Part shown: positions 39,733 through 48,038 of the stretch, one piece after another
Position numbering within the stretch: position 1 is the stretch's first letter
Layout: every line of letters begins with the position of its first letter
Assembly (NCBI RefSeq): GCF_025354435.1
Contig: NZ_JANXMU010000077.1
Location: forward strand, 1-64,000
Direction: 5' to 3'
Length of the DNA stretch: 64,000 nt
Source: Rhodoferax sp.
GTDB lineage: Bacteria > Pseudomonadota > Gammaproteobacteria > Burkholderiales > Burkholderiaceae_C
Notes under the pieces: generated by a model
Seen by the model: the letters and a program-made list of their open reading frames with translations, nothing else
The model's database searches: none
What the model was told of the DNA's origin: nothing
Made by a program: the position numbers and the translations under genes

Positions 39733-41124
39733 ATGCCCATGCTCAAAACCCATTTATGCGCCTTGGTTGCGGCTTGTCTCAGCGTGTTCTCGGTAGCCGC
39801 CCATGCGGACACTACCGAACTCGTCACCCGCGGCCAGTACCTGGCCACCGCCGGTGACTGCATCGCCTGCCACAGCGCCCCGGGCGGCAAACCGTTTGCG
39901 GGTGGGCTGGAGATCACCACGCCGTTGGGCAAGATCGTCTCGACCAACATCACACCCAGCACCACGCATGGCATCGGCAGCTACACGCTGGCCCAGTTTG
40001 GCGCTGCGCTGCGCCACGGCGTGCGGGCAGACGGTGCGCATCTTTACCCGGCCATGCCGTACACCGCGTATGCCAAGGTGAATGACGCGGATGTGGCGGC
40101 GCTCTACGCCTATTTCCACGAGGGTGTGCAAGCGGTGGATGCAGCGCCGCCACCTACGGCCTTGCCGTTTCCGTTCAATATCCGTTTGTCGATGGCGGCC
40201 TGGAACCTGCTATTCCTCGATGACAAGCCGTTTGCACCAGATGCCAAGCAAAGCGCCGAATGGAACCGGGGCGCCTACCTGGCCCTGGGCCTGGCGCATT
40301 GCAGCACCTGCCACACGCCGCGCAATCTGCTGATGGCCGAAGACCTGTCGAAAAGCCTGGGCGGTGACGTGCTGGCCAGCTGGTATGCGCCCAACATTAG
40401 CAGCGATGCGCTCAGCGGCATTGGCGGCTGGAGCCAGGCCGAACTGGTGGCCTACCTGCGTACCGGGCATGCCGAGGGCAAAGCCCAGGCGGCTGGCCCT
40501 ATGGCCGAGGCCATCGACAACAGCTTTCGCCACCTGAGCGAAGCCGATGTGAACGCCATGGCGGTGTATTTGAAGTCCACCGCCCCGGTACACAACCCGG
40601 CCGATACCCAGGCCGCCTACCGCTGGGGCCAGCCGACCGCCGGGTTTGTGGAGGTGCGCGGGGTCGATCTGCCCGCCGATGCCAACCAATGGGCCGGTGC
40701 CCAGCTGTACGACGCACACTGCGCGTCTTGCCACCAGGCCAGCGGCGAAGGCGTGGGCCTGGCTTTCAACGGCGCGCGGCTGCCATCCCTGTTCCACAAC
40801 ACGGCACTCGGCCATGCCAACGCCAACAATCTGGTGTCCGCAATTTTGGAAGGCGTGCAACGCCAAAGTGGTGGGCCCAATGTGCTGATGCCGGCATTTG
40901 CCAAGGACCTGTCAGACACGCAAATCGCCACCTTGGGCAACTACCTGCTGCAGCATTTCGGCAACCCGGCAGCCCACGTCACGGCGGAACAGGTCAGCAC
41001 CTTGCGCAGCGGCGGAGAAGCCAGCGCACTGGTGCTACTGGCGCGCATCGGCATGGGGGTTGGTTTGGTGTTGTTGTTGCTGTTGCTGCTGCTTACCTGG
41101 CTGCTGCGTCGCAAAACACGCTAG
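39733..41124 (+). CDS. Triheme membrane-anchored cytochrome c subunit of the dehydrogenase
   Basis: About 463 residues. A signal peptide (LCALVAACLSVFSVAAHA) is followed by three haem sites: CIACH (Cys43 to His47), CSTCH and CASCH. The C-terminus is a membrane anchor, IGMGVGLVLLLLLLLLTWLL. This matches the cytochrome subunit of gluconate, sorbitol or alcohol dehydrogenases, which passes electrons from the flavin subunit to ubiquinone in the periplasm. Its partner's large subunit has an in-frame stop just upstream. The ATG at 39733 is chosen over TTG 39727. Confidence 0.9.
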   Translation: MPMLKTHLCALVAACLSVFSVAAHADTTELVTRGQYLATAGDCIACHSAPGGKPFAGGLEITTPLGKIVSTNITPSTTHGIGSYTLAQFGAALRHGVRADGAHLYPAMPYTAYAKVNDADVAALYAYFHEGVQAVDAAPPPTALPFPFNIRLSMAAWNLLFLDDKPFAPDAKQSAEWNRGAYLALGLAHCSTCHTPRNLLMAEDLSKSLGGDVLASWYAPNISSDALSGIGGWSQAELVAYLRTGHAEGKAQAAGPMAEAIDNSFRHLSEADVNAMAVYLKSTAPVHNPADTQAAYRWGQPTAGFVEVRGVDLPADANQWAGAQLYDAHCASCHQASGEGVGLAFNGARLPSLFHNTALGHANANNLVSAILEGVQRQSGGPNVLMPAFAKDLSDTQIATLGNYLLQHFGNPAAHVTAEQVSTLRSGGEASALVLLARIGMGVGLVLLLLLLLLTWLLRRKTR

Positions 41125-41133
41125 AACCCGCTC

Positions 41134-43599
41134 TTAGGCTGCCATCCGCTCCATGGCGTCGGCGATCACCCGGTCCAGATCCTCGCTGGGCACGCCGGGT
41201 GCACACAAAAACCCCTGGTACTGGTCGCACAGCAGGCGCTGCAACAGGTCGCGCTGGGCGACGGTTTCCACGCCCTCGGCAATCACCGTGAGCTTGAGTG
41301 CCCGGCCCATCTGGATGATGGCGCTGACGATGGCCTGGTCGCTCTCGTCATCGGGCAGGCCGCTGATGAAAGAGCGGTCGATTTTCAGCTTGTGAATGGG
41401 GAATTTCTTCAAATACGCCAAGCTGGAATAGCCGGTACCAAAATCGTCGATCGACAAAAATACCCCCAGCCCCGCCAGCGCCCGCAGCCGGGCCAGGGCC
41501 TCGTCTGCGTCTTGCACCAGGATGGATTCGGTCAACTCCAGCTCCAGCAGGGCCGGGGCCAGCCCGGAATCGGCCAAGGCACTGGCCACGCGTTCCACAA
41601 AATCGCTTTGCTGGAACTGCAGGGCCGACACGTTGACCGACACCCTGCGGTCATAGCCTTGACGTTGCCACACAGCCGCCTGCCGCACCGCCTCGTTGAG
41701 CACCCAGGTGCCGATGGTGATGATGTAGCCCGACTCTTCGGCCACCGGGATGAACTGGCCGGGCGACACCGAACCCCGCTCGGGGTCCTGCCAGCGGATC
41801 AACGCCTCCACGCCCAGCACCGCACCGGTGGTCAGGCTGACCTGCGGCTGGTAGTGCAGCCGAAAATGCCCGGCCTCCATGGCCTGGCGCAGGCTGTGCT
41901 CCATCTTCATGCGCGATAGCAAGGCCACGTTCATCTGCGGCTGGTAGAAGCGGAAATTGCCGCGGCCGCGTTCCTTGACGCGGTTCATGGCCGTGTCGGC
42001 CGACTTGATCATGTCGTCCAGCGTTTGTCCATCCACCGGGTACATGGCCACGCCAATACTACAACCCATCGAAAAATCCACCCCATCCATATGGAAAGGC
42101 TGGGCCAGGCTTTCCAGTACGCGCTGGGCCACCATCTTGGCCCCCTCGGCATCGGCCTGGTGCAGGTACATCACAAATTCGTCACCGCCCAGGCGGCACA
42201 AGGTGTCTACCTGGCGCAGGCAACGCAGCATGCGCTGCCCCACCTCGACCAGTACACGGTCGCCAAACAAATGGCCCAGCGAATCGTTGATATTTTTGAA
42301 CCGGTCCAGATCGAGAAACAGAACGGCGAACTCGCCCCCGTCCCGCTCGGCCAAGCGCAATGCAAAGTCCACCCGCTGCGACAGCATCAGACGGTTCGGC
42401 AGGCCGGTCAGCACATCGGAATAGGCCAGCTGCTCGATGCGCTCGAAGCTGGCTTTCTTTTCGGTCAGGTCTTTGAAGAAACCAATGCTTTGCGTCACCA
42501 CGCCCTGGGCATCGCGCAAGGCCACCCACGACAGATGCACCACACAGGTGCTGCCATCCCCGCGTTGGTGCAGGGCCTCACCATCCCAATGGCCTTCGCG
42601 GTGCCAGCCGCGCTGGACGCTGTTGAACAGCTCGCCGCCGCTGGTGTCCTGGAACAAGGTGGGGGCCAACTGCCCCATGAACTGCGCCTGGCTGGAGCGG
42701 CTCAAGCGCTCGCAGCTGGGGTTGACCGCCACAATCTGGTGCTGCGCATCGGCAATAAAAACCGCATCCAGGCTGGACTCGAACACCTTGCCCGCCAGCT
42801 GCAATTGCGCCTCGGACTCGACGCGCTCGGTGATGTCGCGAAACGAATACACCCGGCCAATCGACCGCCCCAGGCTGATCTGTGGCCGCGTCACACGCTT
42901 CAGAATTCGCCCGCTGCGCAGCAGCAGCATGTCGGTGCCCTGGTACAGCGGCGTGTTGACAATCAAGTCCATGCGCCGCTGGTAGGCTGCAATATTTACC
43001 ACCACCCGGGCCATATGGGCGTACAACGCGGCATCGTTGTGCGGGTCCAGCAGGGCTTCGGGCAGGTCCCACAGCTCGGCAAACTGGCGGTTGCGCACCG
43101 TCACCACGCCGTCCAGGCTGCACACCAGAATGCCGTCTACCGTGGACTCCAGTGTGGCCTGCATTTCGGCCAGCACCAGCTCCAGACGGTCTTCCATCCT
43201 GCGCAGCGGGCCCAGGTCGCGCAGGGCCACCACGTACACCAACGCATCGTCGCCCAAGGCCAGCGGGCTGACGCGGCGATCCACCAGCAGGCTGCGGCCA
43301 TCGGCATGCAAGACCAGGCTTTCGGAATGGATGCGTTGCTCCTGGGGGGCATGGCCTGCTGCCACGTCGGCCCAAAAATACAGGTCTTCGGGGACCGGGC
43401 TGAAGTCGGTGACCAACTGGCCCAGCATCGCATCGCGCGGCAGGCCCAGTAACTGGGCGGCTGCAGCGTTGACCATCACAATTCGGCAGTCGCTCGGCGC
43501 AACAATCCACACGGCATCGGGCAGGCTATCGATCAATGCCCCCAGCACACCGGTGTTCACCCTAGGCACCAGGCCGGTCGCTGCCGACCACCCGCTCAA
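41134..43599 (-). CDS. PAS-GGDEF-EAL cyclic-di-GMP signalling protein
   Basis: About 810-821 residues. PAS-like modules come first (ALIDSLPDAVWIVAPSDCRI, ESTVDGILVCSLDGVVTVRN, KVFESSLDAVFIADAQHQIV). A GGDEF domain has the intact motif LCRLGGDEFVMYL, and an EAL domain has GVEALIRWQDPERGSVSPGQ and DDFGTGYSSLAYLKKFPIHK. Both enzyme motifs look complete, so it may make or degrade c-di-GMP. The start is uncertain: TTG 43599, GTG 43569 and GTG 43560 are in frame and all overlap or abut the upstream HD-GYP gene end. It is cotranscribed with that gene. Confidence 0.9.
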   Translation of the reverse strand: MSGWSAATGLVPRVNTGVLGALIDSLPDAVWIVAPSDCRIVMVNAAAAQLLGLPRDAMLGQLVTDFSPVPEDLYFWADVAAGHAPQEQRIHSESLVLHADGRSLLVDRRVSPLALGDDALVYVVALRDLGPLRRMEDRLELVLAEMQATLESTVDGILVCSLDGVVTVRNRQFAELWDLPEALLDPHNDAALYAHMARVVVNIAAYQRRMDLIVNTPLYQGTDMLLLRSGRILKRVTRPQISLGRSIGRVYSFRDITERVESEAQLQLAGKVFESSLDAVFIADAQHQIVAVNPSCERLSRSSQAQFMGQLAPTLFQDTSGGELFNSVQRGWHREGHWDGEALHQRGDGSTCVVHLSWVALRDAQGVVTQSIGFFKDLTEKKASFERIEQLAYSDVLTGLPNRLMLSQRVDFALRLAERDGGEFAVLFLDLDRFKNINDSLGHLFGDRVLVEVGQRMLRCLRQVDTLCRLGGDEFVMYLHQADAEGAKMVAQRVLESLAQPFHMDGVDFSMGCSIGVAMYPVDGQTLDDMIKSADTAMNRVKERGRGNFRFYQPQMNVALLSRMKMEHSLRQAMEAGHFRLHYQPQVSLTTGAVLGVEALIRWQDPERGSVSPGQFIPVAEESGYIITIGTWVLNEAVRQAAVWQRQGYDRRVSVNVSALQFQQSDFVERVASALADSGLAPALLELELTESILVQDADEALARLRALAGLGVFLSIDDFGTGYSSLAYLKKFPIHKLKIDRSFISGLPDDESDQAIVSAIIQMGRALKLTVIAEGVETVAQRDLLQRLLCDQYQGFLCAPGVPSEDLDRVIADAMERMAA

Positions 43600-44878
43600 A
43601 GAAATACGACACCCGCTGTCGGGGCGATAAATAGTCTTGCACCACGCGCGGCAGTTGCGAAGGTTTGAGGCTGCGCCTAATGCCCAGCTCGGGCGCGTGC
43701 TCCAGGTCCACCATCAAAGCCTCGTCGCGCGGCACGCTGGCATCGAACACGATCACGTAGGGCTTCAGGGGCCGGGTCGAATTAACCGACACCACCATTG
43801 CGTAGCCATCGTTGAGCAACTGCACCACCGAGCCCGGCGGGTACACGCCCATCATGCGGATGAACGCGCCCAATGTGGCGGTATCAAAGCGCGCTTTCAT
43901 CTGGGCAAAAATCAGCGACAAAGCCTCGTGCGGGGTCATGGCATTGACCAGCCGGGGCGGGTTGCACAGGTTGTCGTAGCGGTTCACCAGCGCCAGAATT
44001 TTGCCGCTGGCCGACAGGTTGGCCCCCACCAGACCCGAGGGGAAACCACTGCCGTCGGCCAGTTCGTGGTGCTGGGCAATCGACCGCAAAACGTCTTCCG
44101 ACAAACCCATGCGCCGCCCCATCACCAGGCTGTGCTCCACATGCTCCTGGTAGACCAACTGCTCGGAGGCCGAAAACCCTGGATCCTGGTAGCGCATACG
44201 CTCGGCCATCTGGACCTTGCCCAAGTCGTGCAGCAACGCCGCCAAGCCCAGGTCGGTGAGCGCAGCGGCCGGCAGCCCCAGGGCCTTGCCCAGCAGCAGC
44301 GACACGACCATCACATTGACCGGGTGCACCGCGCTGCGCTCGCCCATGGCCTCGGACAACAGGCGGATGGCCGACTCGCCTTCGGCCAGGATGTCGTCGA
44401 CACACCCGGCCACCAGGGCCGTGCTTTCTTCGCGCATCTGCCCCGCCCGGCTGCTGGCTTGCTCTACGACCCGCCGGTACTGTTGGGTGGCTTCGCCAAA
44501 CCGGCGTTCGCACACCGCCAGGCTGCGCCGCTGGGCTGCCAGCCGGTCACGGCGCTGCAAACGCAGCATTTCGGCTTCGCTCAAGGCAGGCTGGGGAGCG
44601 CTTTCAGGGTCTGGCGCGCTGGGGCTAGAAACCCGGTGGGGCAAGCCTTCGGGCTCGGCCAATGGCGCAGGAGAGCTGTCGGGAGGCGCATCGCTTTGGT
44701 CCGGAAAGTACCGCACCTGGCTCACGCCCAAGGACAGAATCGTCTTGATCTGGTCGTCCGAGGTGATTTTGAAGCTGCCCTTGGGAAAAGGATGGTCCAT
44801 CCAGCCCAGGTCCAGCTGTATGAAGAGTCCACGCCGCAGTTGGGCAACGTCTATCCACCGAGAGGATGTTTCTCCCAT
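43562..44878 (-). CDS. DUF3391-HD-GYP cyclic-di-GMP phosphodiesterase
   Basis: A 438-residue protein. The N-terminal DUF3391 begins DVAQLRRGLFIQLDLGWMDH. The C-terminal HD-GYP domain carries LLHDLGKVQMAERM (the HD pair) and a later HHELADGSGFPSGL, where the usual GYP is replaced by GFP. That variant may alter activity, but the metal-binding residues appear present. Linked with the GGDEF-EAL gene by overlap, it forms a two-gene c-di-GMP unit. The upstream region has a GTGAA-TTCAC palindrome. Confidence 0.9.
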   Translation of the reverse strand: MGETSSRWIDVAQLRRGLFIQLDLGWMDHPFPKGSFKITSDDQIKTILSLGVSQVRYFPDQSDAPPDSSPAPLAEPEGLPHRVSSPSAPDPESAPQPALSEAEMLRLQRRDRLAAQRRSLAVCERRFGEATQQYRRVVEQASSRAGQMREESTALVAGCVDDILAEGESAIRLLSEAMGERSAVHPVNVMVVSLLLGKALGLPAAALTDLGLAALLHDLGKVQMAERMRYQDPGFSASEQLVYQEHVEHSLVMGRRMGLSEDVLRSIAQHHELADGSGFPSGLVGANLSASGKILALVNRYDNLCNPPRLVNAMTPHEALSLIFAQMKARFDTATLGAFIRMMGVYPPGSVVQLLNDGYAMVVSVNSTRPLKPYVIVFDASVPRDEALMVDLEHAPELGIRRSLKPSQLPRVVQDYLSPRQRVSYFFERVVGSDRPGA

Positions 44879-45217
44879 GGTTCAGTCGTATACAGCTAAA
44901 AAATGCATTTTTTGATTATGCCGCCAGCGGGTGACATTTTGTTACTAAGCGTGAAATAGTTCACAGTAAAGGCATTTACTTTTGGCCTATGAAAATAACA
45001 AAACAGTACATAGAACAATGAAAAGTACCCGTAGTTATAACCCGGTGTAATCAGAATATCGTCAAAGCACCCGCAAACTTAAATCAAATCGTCACATTTT
45101 GTATATTGTGCGCGCGCTGCCAGGCATACACCAAGAACAGCTAAACCGGCCACAGTCAGGGAGACCTTGGAACCGGTTTTGACGGGCCACTGGATCGCCC
45201 CCAGCGAGGGGGTTGAC
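44879..45217. other. Regulatory gap between the c-di-GMP pair and the acyl-CoA synthetase gene
   Basis: 339 bp without a supported gene. The left two-thirds is AT-rich and is the promoter region of the HD-GYP gene. The right end has an inverted repeat of AACCGG (about 45144) and CCGGTT (about 45172), and a CCCCC-AGCGA-GGGGG hairpin at about 45197-45211 just beyond the synthetase stop, a possible transcript end. A short hydrophobic reading frame occurs on the minus strand, but it has no credible start. Confidence 0.5.
44951..44964. promoter_or_regulatory. Palindrome GTGAA-ATAG-TTCAC upstream of the HD-GYP gene
   Basis: A perfect inverted repeat 73 bp upstream of the HD-GYP start codon, within AT-rich DNA. 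It is a plausible operator of a dimeric regulator. The cognate protein is unknown. Confidence 0.4.
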
Positions 45218-46750
45218 TCAACCTGGGGGGGTTCCATAGATTGCGCGCAAGCTGTTTTTTTGCACTTTGCCCATCGCGTTGCGTGGCAACTCGGCCACTA
45301 CAAAGCAGTGTTTGGGTACTTTGAAGTTGGCCATGCGGGCCTTCAGTGCCGCCAAAATCTGCACCGGGTCGATTACCGCCCCCGCCTGCGCAATGACTAC
45401 GGCCACGCCCACTTCGCCAAAGTCGGCATGCGGCACGCCCACCACCGCACTCTCGGCCACGCCGGGCAGTTCATTGATGGCGGCCTCGACCTCGGCGGGA
45501 TAAACGTTGTAGCCGCCACTGATGATCAGGTCTTTGCTGCGGCCCACGATGTGCACATAGCCCCGTGCATCGATCTGGCCCACGTCGCCGGTTTTGAAGA
45601 AGCCATCGACCGTGAACTCTTCGGCCGTCTTCTCGGGCATGCGCCAGTAGCCCTGGAACACGTTCGGCCCACGCACCTGGATGCCGCCGATCTCGCCCGT
45701 GGGCAGCGGCTGGTTCGCACCGTCCACCACGCGCAACTGCACGCCAGGCAGTGGGAAACCCACGGTGCCGCCGCGCCGCTCGCCGTCGTCGGCACGGTAG
45801 GGGTTGGAGGTCAGCATGGCGGTTTCGCTCATGCCGTAGCGTTCCAAAATGGTGTGGCCGGTTCGCGTTTGCCATTCTTTGAAGGTGTCGATCAGCAGCG
45901 GGGCCGACCCGGCGATGAACAAACGCATATTGCGCGCCGCCTCGGGCGTGAGCCCCGGCTCCTGCAGCAGGCGCACGTACAGCGTGGGCACGCCCATGAA
46001 CACCGTGGCCCGGGGCAGCCATTCCACCACTTTGCGTGCATCAAACTTGGCGCTCCACAGCATCTTGCTGCCATTGAGCAGCGCACCGTGGAGGGCTACA
46101 AACAGGCCATGCACGTGGAAGATGGGCAAGACATGGATCAGCACATCGCTCGGCTGCCAGCCCCAGTAGTCCTTCAGCGTGGCGGCGTTGCTCAGCAGAT
46201 TGCCGTGCGACAGCATCGCGCCCTTGCTACGCCCGGTGGTGCCGCTGGTGTACAGAATGGCGGCCAGGTCGTCGGCCTGTTGGTGCGCCACAGTGTGCTG
46301 GTCGCTGTGGTGGGCGGCACGGTCCAGCAGGGAGCCGGTGCGGTCGCTATTCAAGGTAAAGACGTATTCGGTGCCCGCCATGAAAGCGATCTTGCTGACC
46401 CAGCCAAAGTTGGGGGCACTGCAAACCACCACAGCAGGCTCGGCATTGCCAATGAAGTAGCGGATTTCATCGGCCTGGTAGGCGGTGTTGAGCGGCAAAA
46501 ACACATAGCCCGCGCGCAAGGTGGCCAGGTACAAGACCATCGCCTCCACCGATTTGTCCACCTGCACGGCAATGCGGGCCCCGGCTGGCAGGCCCAATGA
46601 GGCCAGGAGATTGGCCAGCATGGCCGTGCTGCGGTCCAGGTCGCGCCAGGAGTACAACAGGCCGCTGTCGGTCTCTATGGCCACGGCATCCAGATCGGAC
46701 GGGAAACCGGCCCGCAGCGCCGTAAACAGGTTGTTGTTGCGCTCGGGCAT
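45218..46750 (-). CDS. Malonyl-CoA synthetase-like AMP-forming ligase
   Basis: A 510-residue ANL-superfamily enzyme. Core motifs are AILYTSGTTGRSKGAMLSHG (P-loop), ERYGMSETAMLTSNPY, FFKTGDVGQIDARGYVHIVG and the catalytic lysine region LPRNAMGKVQKNSLR. The RYGMSETAMLTSNPYR plus GTVGFPLPGV pattern is that of MatB-type malonyl-CoA synthetases, although other short acids are possible. The ATG at 46750 has an AAGGA eight bases upstream; an in-frame TTG at 46771 is rejected. No malonate decarboxylase or transporter gene is adjacent. Confidence 0.87.
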   Translation of the reverse strand: MPERNNNLFTALRAGFPSDLDAVAIETDSGLLYSWRDLDRSTAMLANLLASLGLPAGARIAVQVDKSVEAMVLYLATLRAGYVFLPLNTAYQADEIRYFIGNAEPAVVVCSAPNFGWVSKIAFMAGTEYVFTLNSDRTGSLLDRAAHHSDQHTVAHQQADDLAAILYTSGTTGRSKGAMLSHGNLLSNAATLKDYWGWQPSDVLIHVLPIFHVHGLFVALHGALLNGSKMLWSAKFDARKVVEWLPRATVFMGVPTLYVRLLQEPGLTPEAARNMRLFIAGSAPLLIDTFKEWQTRTGHTILERYGMSETAMLTSNPYRADDGERRGGTVGFPLPGVQLRVVDGANQPLPTGEIGGIQVRGPNVFQGYWRMPEKTAEEFTVDGFFKTGDVGQIDARGYVHIVGRSKDLIISGGYNVYPAEVEAAINELPGVAESAVVGVPHADFGEVGVAVVIAQAGAVIDPVQILAALKARMANFKVPKHCFVVAELPRNAMGKVQKNSLRAIYGTPPG

Positions 46751-46785
46751 GCCGTGGTCCTTACAAGTCAAATACTATCTATTTC

Positions 46786-46820
46786 ATAGCTACTAGCGTA
46801 GGTAGAACATACGCTAAAGG
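46786..46820 (+). repeat. Dispersed hairpin repeat, forward orientation
   Basis: ATAGCTACTAGCGTAGG then TAGAACATACGCTAAAGG in the 76 bp gap between the synthetase start and the lgt stop. Confidence 0.8.
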
Positions 46821-46826
46821 TCATTT

Positions 46827-47657
46827 TTACTTAAATTTTGTCTTTAACTGCGGCGTGGCGACTTTGCCCGCCCACCACCACATCAGCGCACCGCCCAGGA
46901 TCATCGGCACGCACAGCCATTGGCCCATGCTCATGCCCAGCGACAGCAGGCCCAGGAAGGCATCGGGCTCGCGGAAGAACTCGGCAATAAAGCGGAACAC
47001 GCCGTAGCCAAACAGGAATGCCGCCGCCACCTGGCCCGGCGCACGCTCTTTGCGCGCATACAGCCACAGCAACACGTACAGCAGCAAACCTTCCATCAGG
47101 AACTGGTAGACCTGCGATGGGTGGCGCGGCAGCGGGCCGCCGTCGCGGAACACCATGCCCCAGGGCAGATCGGGTGCACTCAGCCGTCCCCAGAGTTCGC
47201 CGTTGATGAAGTTACCGACCCGACCCGCCGCCAAACCGGTGGGCACGCAGGGCGCCACAAAGTCGGCCACTTGCCAAAACGGCTTTTTGCGCGAGTAGGC
47301 AAACCACACCATGGACGCAATCACGCCCAGCAACCCGCCGTGGAAAGACATGCCGCCTTGCCACACATAGAACACCTCCAGCGGATGGCTGAGGTAGTAG
47401 CCGGGCTTGTAAAACAGGCAGTAGCCCAGGCGCCCGCCCAGCACCACGCCCATCACGCCCAGGAACAAAATATCCTCCACGTCTTTGGACACCCAAGCCC
47501 CCGGCCCGGTGATGTGGACAAACGGCGGATGCCGCAAGCGGCGGATGCCCAGGAACATGAATAGCGCAAATGCGGCCAGATAGGTCAGGCCGTACCAGTG
47601 GACCGCGAGGGGCCCGATTTGCAGGGCGATGGGATTGATTACAGGGTGGATCAGCAT
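46827..47657 (-). CDS. lgt: Prolipoprotein diacylglyceryl transferase Lgt
   Basis: A 276-residue inner-membrane enzyme that transfers diacylglyceryl from phosphatidylglycerol to the lipobox Cys of prolipoproteins. The Lgt signature is complete: [20 protein letters not shown]. Also present are [35 protein letters not shown] (conserved His) and [14 protein letters not shown]. The start ATG 47657 overlaps the end of the isomerase remnant by seven bases. Essential housekeeping gene. Confidence 0.97.
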   Translation of the reverse strand: MLIHPVINPIALQIGPLAVHWYGLTYLAAFALFMFLGIRRLRHPPFVHITGPGAWVSKDVEDILFLGVMGVVLGGRLGYCLFYKPGYYLSHPLEVFYVWQGGMSFHGGLLGVIASMVWFAYSRKKPFWQVADFVAPCVPTGLAAGRVGNFINGELWGRLSAPDLPWGMVFRDGGPLPRHPSQVYQFLMEGLLLYVLLWLYARKERAPGQVAAAFLFGYGVFRFIAEFFREPDAFLGLLSLGMSMGQWLCVPMILGGALMWWWAGKVATPQLKTKFK

Positions 47658-47980
47658 GGGCGGTATTGTGCCTTCAGCCAAACCAGTTCTTCGCGGGTAC
47701 CCGCCCGTGGCCGGTACCCGCAACCCACCCAGCGGGTGTAGCCCAGATCGTCCAGCAATTACAGCGACCGCAGCAAATACGGATAGTGCAACTCGCCCCG
47801 GTTGGGCTCCTGCCGGTCGGGCACGCCTGCAATTTGCACGTGGATGCGCTTGCAGCCCGTGGCCCGCGCGAGCTGCGGGGCCTCGACACCTTTGAACCCG
47901 TCTTCGGCGCATGCCTGGAAGCGGTCCATGAACGGGAATTCGGGATACAGCAACGAGAGGTTGGCGGCAAATTTGGCCAT
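47651..47980 (-). pseudogene. Hydroxypyruvate isomerase remnant with internal deletions and a stop
   Basis: The minus-strand frame begins [20 protein letters not shown] and [13 protein letters not shown], the normal start of Hyi/OtnI. It then jumps to [20 protein letters not shown] and [15 protein letters not shown], where a TAA follows, and continues [20 protein letters not shown] and TREELVWL, the normal end. Roughly 110 codons remain of about 260 in the family. At least two internal segments are missing, yet the frame is kept. It is decayed and probably non-functional. Confidence 0.8.
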
Positions 47981-48038
47981 GGTTTACGTTTACGGAGCGC
48001 ACTGCGCATACGATGTGCCAACTCTTCCAAAGGAGCCC

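Noticed and set aside
45100-45200. Short hydrophobic minus-strand reading frame (VSLTVAGLAVLGVCLAARA)
   Set aside because: No start codon with a ribosome binding site and no homology that I can recognise; it could be a leader remnant but cannot be supported.
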